Under the pieces are notes generated by a model. It was not told where the DNA came from. It did not search any database and saw nothing but the letters and a program-made list of their open reading frames with translations. Below, piece after piece: positions 61,101 to 64,000 of a stretch of 64,000 bases of DNA. Made by a program: the position numbers and the translations under genes. Origin of the DNA: Cardiocondyla obscurior (Eukaryota > Arthropoda > Insecta > Hymenoptera > Formicidae). The stretch's first letter is position 1. Each line of letters opens with the position of its first letter. Location: contig NC_091882.1 in the NCBI RefSeq assembly GCF_019399895.1, positions 930,001 to 994,000 on the forward strand, written 5' to 3'.

Positions 61101-64000
61101 CCTTGCGGTATTAATGCTAAATGTCGAGAAACTCTGAATGGTTTTGAATGCACATGCGATCCGGGATGCCATGGCGATCCGCACCAGGTGTGTCTTTGCG
61201 ATGGCGATCTTTGTAAAGACACTCGTTGTGGTATTAATGCAGCTTGTCGAATTTATAAGAATCAGCCACAGTGTTATTGCCCACCGAATAATCCTTCGGG
61301 CGATCCGATGCACGCATGTACGTATTACTTTTTTTTTTATTAAATCTAAGTTATATATTAATAAGAATAGAATATTAAAGTATAAATATGTTAAAGCATA
61401 TCGTGGCAAAAAAGTAATAATTTCTATTAATTTATTGTTTTAATTAATACGTATTGTCATTAATGATTTATTAATACAGGTAGCTCAGATAAAGGTTTAG
61501 GAGACTGTCGAACGAACGGATGTGGAAAGAATGCAGAGTGTATTAGGGATGGAGCTATATTTGTTTGTCGGTGTCCACCAGGTACAAGCGGTTCGCCAGA
61601 TATCGAGTGTACAACAGGTAGGAAAATACAGCCTACTAACTTTTTAACCGAGCAGGTTGATTAATTAAATGTACAGCATTTGTGACTAGCGAGCAATACT
61701 GACAATCACAGGAACATGGTCCGTAGAATAACCATGTATCGTCTAGTAGGACTTGAGTAATACATAGATGTATTAATCGAGTGAAAACGTTAACATCGAG
61801 AGACAGATGTGATTGGAGCAGTATGTCGCGACGACATTGGATATATATATACATATTTTACTCATAAGCAAAGAGTACAACATTACCTGTACATATTATA
61901 CAATATATAGAACATACTGTACATAATTTTGAGACGAAAGAACACGTTTCACACATATCTCACACATAACTTCATATGTAGAATGTTTATTTCAGTATCC
62001 AATCTGTCTTGAGGATATAATCAATCGACTAAACAAAAAGACACTACCATATTTGCCATTATAGTGCCACTTGAATATAAGGAGGTACACATTTACAGTC
62101 GACACCATATATTTTTATTTTAGGATTAATACAGATTGGGAACTGCGAAAGGGACATTCTCATATACCCATGCTTGATATTTGCTGATATTCACGGGTCG
62201 TTATTTCCTCTTATTCTGAAATCTGTGGGGGCTTGTGTTGTAAATATCGCTGCTTGCCGTTGTAATTTCTCTGAGAAGATATCTGATGTTTTGAAAAAGT
62301 GTAAAGTCATTACTCTATACCTCTTCACAAAGCCTACCCTACTTTCATCATAAATACAAAGCATGTGGTTTATGTTATTTGTGAGAAAGTTTCTTTTCAC
62401 AGTTCTTATAAATGCTTTTTTCTTTTTTTTTTCCTGTCCCACCACCCACGACCCACCGACTCTACACCGACTTGAACACCACTATCGTGACAATAGAGCG
62501 CGAATGCACCAGCGACTTAGAGTGTCCCAATGAAAAAGCCTGCATAAATCTACAATGTCTGGATCCGTGCGCGCTACGCGGTGCCTGTGGAATCAATGCC
62601 CTGTGCCGAGTGGTTCTGCATAAGCCGCGTTGCTCGTGCCCGCAGTGTTATATCGGCATGCCTCATACGGCCTGCCATCCAGATTCTAAATGCGACACGC
62701 TCAATCCTAAACCTACGCCGAGCATTGGTTGTTCCTCCGACTACGACTGTCCGGAGAGTCTCTCCTGCCACTCGCAGACAGGCGAGTGTCGCGACCCGTG
62801 TTTGAGTTATCGTTACACCTGCGAGGTCAACAAGAGATGTCAGGTGCGAAATCACAAGCCCATGTGCGTTTGTAAATATGGCTTCGTAGTCAACGAAATT
62901 GGAGAATTAACTTGCGCTCCCGACACACTTACCTGCTCGAGAGACTTTGATTGCCCTTCGAACGCCGCGTGTGTCAATGGAAAATGTCAAAATCCCTGTA
63001 ACGTGCGAAACAAAAGACCGTGTCCGGCTGATAAAACCTGCGATGTCCTGGACCACCGTCCCGTGTGCATTTGCATCAAAAACTGCAATCCCTCCCTCTC
63101 CATTTGCCTGCGAGACAGTGGCTGCTCTCCAGACTTGGCGTGCCGCAACTATCGCTGCGTGGACCCATGCAGAAACTCTACCTGTCCGGCCGATGCCCCC
63201 TGTTACGTGGAGGAGCACAAACCTATCTGCAAGTTCTGTCCCCCCGGCTTTGTGCCAGATACTAAATACGGATGCATGAAAGGTAAACACAATTTCTCAG
63301 AACACGATCTGAGTCTTGTCATTTCTCATAGTCGTTATCACATCTTTACATCTTTACATTACCTCGCCTTACACGAGACATACAATTGCTACTTTTCAGG
63401 TTTCCGATCGTACAGACAGCAGAATATATCTAAAACTTATTTTATTATTCTTTGCTATTTTAATTTTAATTTAATTTTTTTTTATTTTTGCAATAACACT
63501 TTTAGTTTTACATTTATGCACAGATTTCTTTATTCTGTTGTCTGGACGCACATTTCAGGTTTCAAATTACAGATACAAGTTTTCCTTGCCCTAGATTCCT
63601 GCTCTATTTCCTCTGAAGGATTCTTCCGTTACATCTGTCTCTGTAAAGACTTAATAATATTTCTTACAATCAGCTTACTTATTATATGCAAGCATGCTAA
63701 CTCTTAATTTGTAGTAATTGAAATAAACTATAAACTTATCTGTAGCTTAGTCTAATTAAACTCGCTCCTCGATTAGCAGTTTGCCGTTTTGTCAGATATT
63801 ATGTTTACGTTATATTATATTCGCAGCAGTTCTTCATCCCATGCCCAAGCCAATTTGCGAGACCGATGATGATTGCAGTGATGCAGAAGCATGCGTCGAA
63901 AGTGCCTGCGTTGATCCTTGCATCAATAAATGTCAACTAGCAGTTCAATGTCGAGTTAAAGCACACAGGCCTATTTGTTGTAATTCTAGCGACGAAAGTT
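25129..64000 (+). CDS. dpy: Dumpy, giant EGF/DPY extracellular matrix protein (5' part, runs off the window)
   Basis: Thirty-eight exons with consistent phase give about 3,900 codons in view; the gene continues beyond 64000. The order is signal peptide, LDLa-like domain, a Cys-rich segment ending GFGGCNCQVP, then calcium-binding EGF modules (DINEC and DVNEC starts) mixed with DPY-type modules (GNP.. G C .C P patterns). This N-terminal order follows Drosophila Dumpy, including the segment FDCVNNAECIEGQCFC and the ECQCQPPYKIV-like EGF variant. Dumpy forms membrane-anchored fibres that tether epidermal, tendon and tracheal cells to the apical matrix. Its ZP domain and transmembrane anchor would lie downstream. 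Most introns are phase 1, as in modules built by exon shuffling. Exon coordinates are in the entries below. Confidence 0.95.
32231..32296 (+). repeat. CTA and CTT trinucleotide repeats
   Basis: A (CTA)n run at about 32231-32263 is followed by a (CTT)n run at about 32274-32296, inside a 400-bp pyrimidine-rich block of dumpy intron 1. Confidence 0.85.
34069..34120. repeat. Perfect 17-bp inverted repeat hairpin
   Basis: CTCGGATAAACGTGATT at 34069-34085 is repeated exactly inverted at 34104-34120 with an 18-base loop. There are no duplicated flanks or coding sequence. It may be a cruciform, a protein-binding palindrome or a small transposon remnant. Confidence 0.8.
37773..37860. ncRNA. Candidate pre-miRNA-like hairpin in dumpy intron 1
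   Basis: Arms 37779-37807 and 37826-37854 pair over 29 positions with one mismatch, around an 18-base loop. Pairing continues outward with one mismatch and a wobble to 37773/37860, giving a stem of about 35 bp. That size and loop resemble an animal miRNA precursor. The stem is more complete than typical miRNA hairpins and AU-rich, so a tiny MITE or chance palindrome is the alternative. I recognise no known mature miRNA. Confidence 0.4.
44160..44215 (+). CDS. dpy: dumpy exon 2, signal peptide
   Basis: The exon encodes AKMKHLWPLLTWILLSLYP: a positive start followed by a 14-residue hydrophobic core, a typical secretory signal. The acceptor follows a poly-T tract and the donor is GTAAGA. Confidence 0.9.
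44555..44750 (+). CDS. dpy: dumpy exon 3, LDLa-like domain
   Basis: It encodes about 65 residues beginning VESRKGLG. FFLNLEDGYFGCQVNES and LCDHRADCYQGVDE give the LDL-receptor class A pattern (C...C.....DC..G.DE...C). It ends in phase 1, joining to the first EGF-type segment. Confidence 0.88.
44751..45889 (+). other. dumpy intron 3
   Basis: A 1.1-kb intron with no supported exon. A GC-richer stretch at 44820-45300 has overlapping open frames on both strands that do not show EGF-type cysteine patterns. Confidence 0.55.
45890..46985 (+). CDS. dpy: dumpy exons 4-7, first EGF modules
   Basis: Exons are 45890-45994, 46099-46215, 46275-46522 and 46736-46985. Exon 4 is the compact Cys-rich segment DDCTKEDGTKCQNGVCLDSV ending CNCQVP. 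Exons 5-7 give calcium-binding EGF modules starting DENEC, DINEC, DVNEC, DVDEC and DVDEC, with the hydroxylation-type consensus C.N..G.F.C.C. The donor of exon 6 is GTTAGT. Intron phases are 1, 1, 0 and 1. Confidence 0.92.
47353..49379 (+). CDS. dpy: dumpy exons 8-11
   Basis: Exons are 47353-47598, 47678-47797, 48577-48710 and 49142-49379. They encode calcium-binding EGF modules (DVNECEAS, DVNECIGG, NVNECERN, DINECTAL, DLDECLTN). Between the last two lies a four-Cys connector, LCKSNFDCVNNAECIEGQC, that Drosophila Dumpy shares. Introns 9 (780 bp) and 10 (430 bp) hold no further EGF-like exon; the phases also fit direct joining. Confidence 0.92.
49467..51066 (+). CDS. dpy: dumpy exons 12-16
   Basis: Exons are 49467-49589, 49713-49847, 49926-50159, 50282-50797 and 50881-51066, all phase 1 at both ends. 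Modules include PCDEVTCGEHAFCK, DINECDAINGPSGRC, DIDECSKLDVCGHG, and a larger exon 15 of 172 codons with several EGF/DPY units. Exon 16 opens with the degenerate unit ECNSIECQCQPPYKIV. Each exon can be gained or lost without shifting the frame. Confidence 0.93.
51180..53137 (+). CDS. dpy: dumpy exons 17-20
   Basis: Exons are 51180-51431, 51556-51987, 52113-52406 and 52889-53137, all phase 1. Modules include DINECIVGHQVCGYGAEC, PCDRFPCGINAKCTPSDPPR and QCDGFVCGTGAQCIV. The intron between exons 19 and 20 carries MITE copy 2. Confidence 0.93.
52596..52781. mobile_element. MITE family 1, copy 2, in a dumpy intron
   Basis: About 186 bp bounded by inverted ends CGACGGCGGCTAGCGTACGT (52596 onward) and its complement ending at 52781. 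The interior aligns in the same orientation with copy 1 at 20-200, including the CTCAGTC, TGACCGGT, CCGCAACAC and CGCGCGCTTCGTGTGAGATT blocks. It sits in the 482-bp intron between exons 19 and 20, clear of both splice sites. Confidence 0.85.
53254..56007 (+). CDS. dpy: dumpy exon 21, 2.75-kb fused exon
   Basis: One uninterrupted 918-codon exon encodes about 20 EGF/DPY units, starting DINECNVNACGTNAVC and ending near CNQEINKCSS. It keeps phase 1 at both ends. Alternating long units with C.C...Y.GNP....GC and short two-disulfide units (C.S...C...E.C....C) make up the array. All other exons around it are 100-650 bp, so introns were probably lost here. Confidence 0.96.
56089..58158 (+). CDS. dpy: dumpy exons 22-27
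   Basis: Exons are 56089-56239, 56311-56563, 56813-57077, 57174-57370, 57491-57757 and 57903-58158. Unlike the upstream block, intron phases vary (2, 0, 1, 0, 0, 1), and several introns cut inside modules, for instance exon 22 ending SAV inside DVNECLQNPCHPSAVCQNAE. Modules continue in the EGF/DPY style. The 249-bp intron before exon 24 is almost pure A/T. Confidence 0.92.
58244..60473 (+). CDS. dpy: dumpy exons 28-33
   Basis: Exons are 58244-58438, 58552-58734, 58821-59465, 59597-59798, 59949-60124 and 60205-60473. Exon 30 (215 codons) is rich in short units such as DNECALNEKCIRGNCLLTC, DNDCFLGHICLNNMC and DEDCNANEACLGNKC. Intron phases are 1, 1, 1, 2, 1 and 0. Confidence 0.92.
60581..61617 (+). 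CDS. dpy: dumpy exons 34-36
   Basis: Exons are 60581-60983, 61078-61317 and 61480-61617. They encode GYVCDGGLCLVGC, PCSAHGSPCGINALC, ECLRRPCGINAKC and a final unit RTNGCGKNAECIRDGAIFVC. All end in phase 1. Confidence 0.9.
61618..62496 (+). other. dumpy intron 36
   Basis: An 879-bp intron with no EGF-type open frame. Near its end a long pyrimidine tract (62413-62440) lies about 60 bases before the chosen acceptor at 62495-62496; an earlier acceptor-like site is at 62401-62402 but its downstream frame does not enter the Cys-rich reading frame. Confidence 0.5.
62497..63282 (+). CDS. dpy: dumpy exon 37
   Basis: 262 codons, phase 1 at both ends, begin ERECTSDLECPNEKACINLQ and end PPGFVPDTKYGCMKG. 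The unit CSCPQCYIGMPHTACHPDSK and the repeated HKP.C.C pattern mark a DPY-like block. The acceptor choice is the least certain of the gene, because the pyrimidine tract lies unusually far upstream. An upstream start of the frame at 62412 would add a proline/threonine stretch. Confidence 0.8.
63283..63826 (+). other. dumpy intron 37
   Basis: The dumpy frame stays open into this intron up to 63707, but the added residues are Phe/Ile/Leu-rich and lack the Cys pattern, so I treat it as intron. Two extra acceptor-like TTTTCAGGTTTC and ATTTCAGGTTTC sites lie at about 63397 and 63553. Confidence 0.6.
63827..64000 (+). CDS. dpy: dumpy exon 38 (partial, cut by the window end)
   Basis: The exon starts after a tandem acceptor GCAGCAG and reads AVLHPMPKPICETDDDCSDA onward, ending at the window edge in RPICCNSSDES. 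The pattern DDDCSDAEACVESACVDPC continues the short two-disulfide units. Confidence 0.85.

Noticed and set aside
1..64000. tRNA or rRNA genes
   Set aside because: I scanned by eye for tRNA T-loop and A/B-box motifs and found no convincing cloverleaf; a covariance-model search would be decisive.
1..64000. CRISPR arrays or bacterial-type operons
   Set aside because: All coding sequence is intron-split eukaryotic; repeats present are MITEs and microsatellites.

Overview
The window is nuclear DNA from an insect, most likely a hymenopteran such as an ant. The reasons are short GT-AG introns, a very long first intron, protein sequences that match insect families, and several families of small palindromic transposons. 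The exact species is inference.

Layout. At 1-466 there is a small inverted-repeat transposon (MITE) followed by two short splice-bounded segments of unknown gene. On the minus strand, 6428 down to 1851 is a six-exon myosin-light-chain-kinase-like Ser/Thr kinase. It is head to head with a four-exon plus-strand TFIIIA gene (8843-10125, nine C2H2 fingers). The GPN-loop GTPase GPN3 follows (11080-12076, plus, three exons), tail to tail with a minus-strand PHF12-like chromatin gene (15399 down to 12270; two PHD fingers and an FHA domain). That gene is head to head with pescadillo (16541-19055, plus, eight exons, with BRCT domain). About 6 kb with no supported gene separates pescadillo from dumpy. 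Dumpy is a giant plus-strand gene that fills 25.1-64 kb and runs off the right edge. I resolve 38 coding exons: a tiny first coding exon, a 19 kb first intron, a signal-peptide exon, an LDLa-like exon, and then 35 exons of EGF and DPY-type cysteine modules. The reading phase is consistent across every junction, giving about 11.7 kb of coding sequence in view.

Function. TFIIIA (5S rRNA transcription), pescadillo (60S ribosome assembly) and GPN3 (RNA polymerase II assembly and import) form a small cluster of growth and housekeeping genes. The TFIIIA and pescadillo upstream regions each carry a CACGTG E-box close to the start codon, as expected for Myc targets. Dumpy is the extracellular fibre protein that anchors epidermis, tendon cells and trachea to cuticle. 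PHF12 is a Sin3/HDAC-associated corepressor.

Mobile DNA is the most unusual content. Two hAT-type palindromic MITEs have perfect 8-bp target duplications. A 714-bp fold-back is built from two inverted copies of the 3' end of a Tc1-like transposon, each still encoding the transposase C-terminus. A third MITE family is present in three copies. The dumpy first intron also holds two long hairpins, one of pre-miRNA size, and two pyrimidine-rich blocks that could be alternative promoters.
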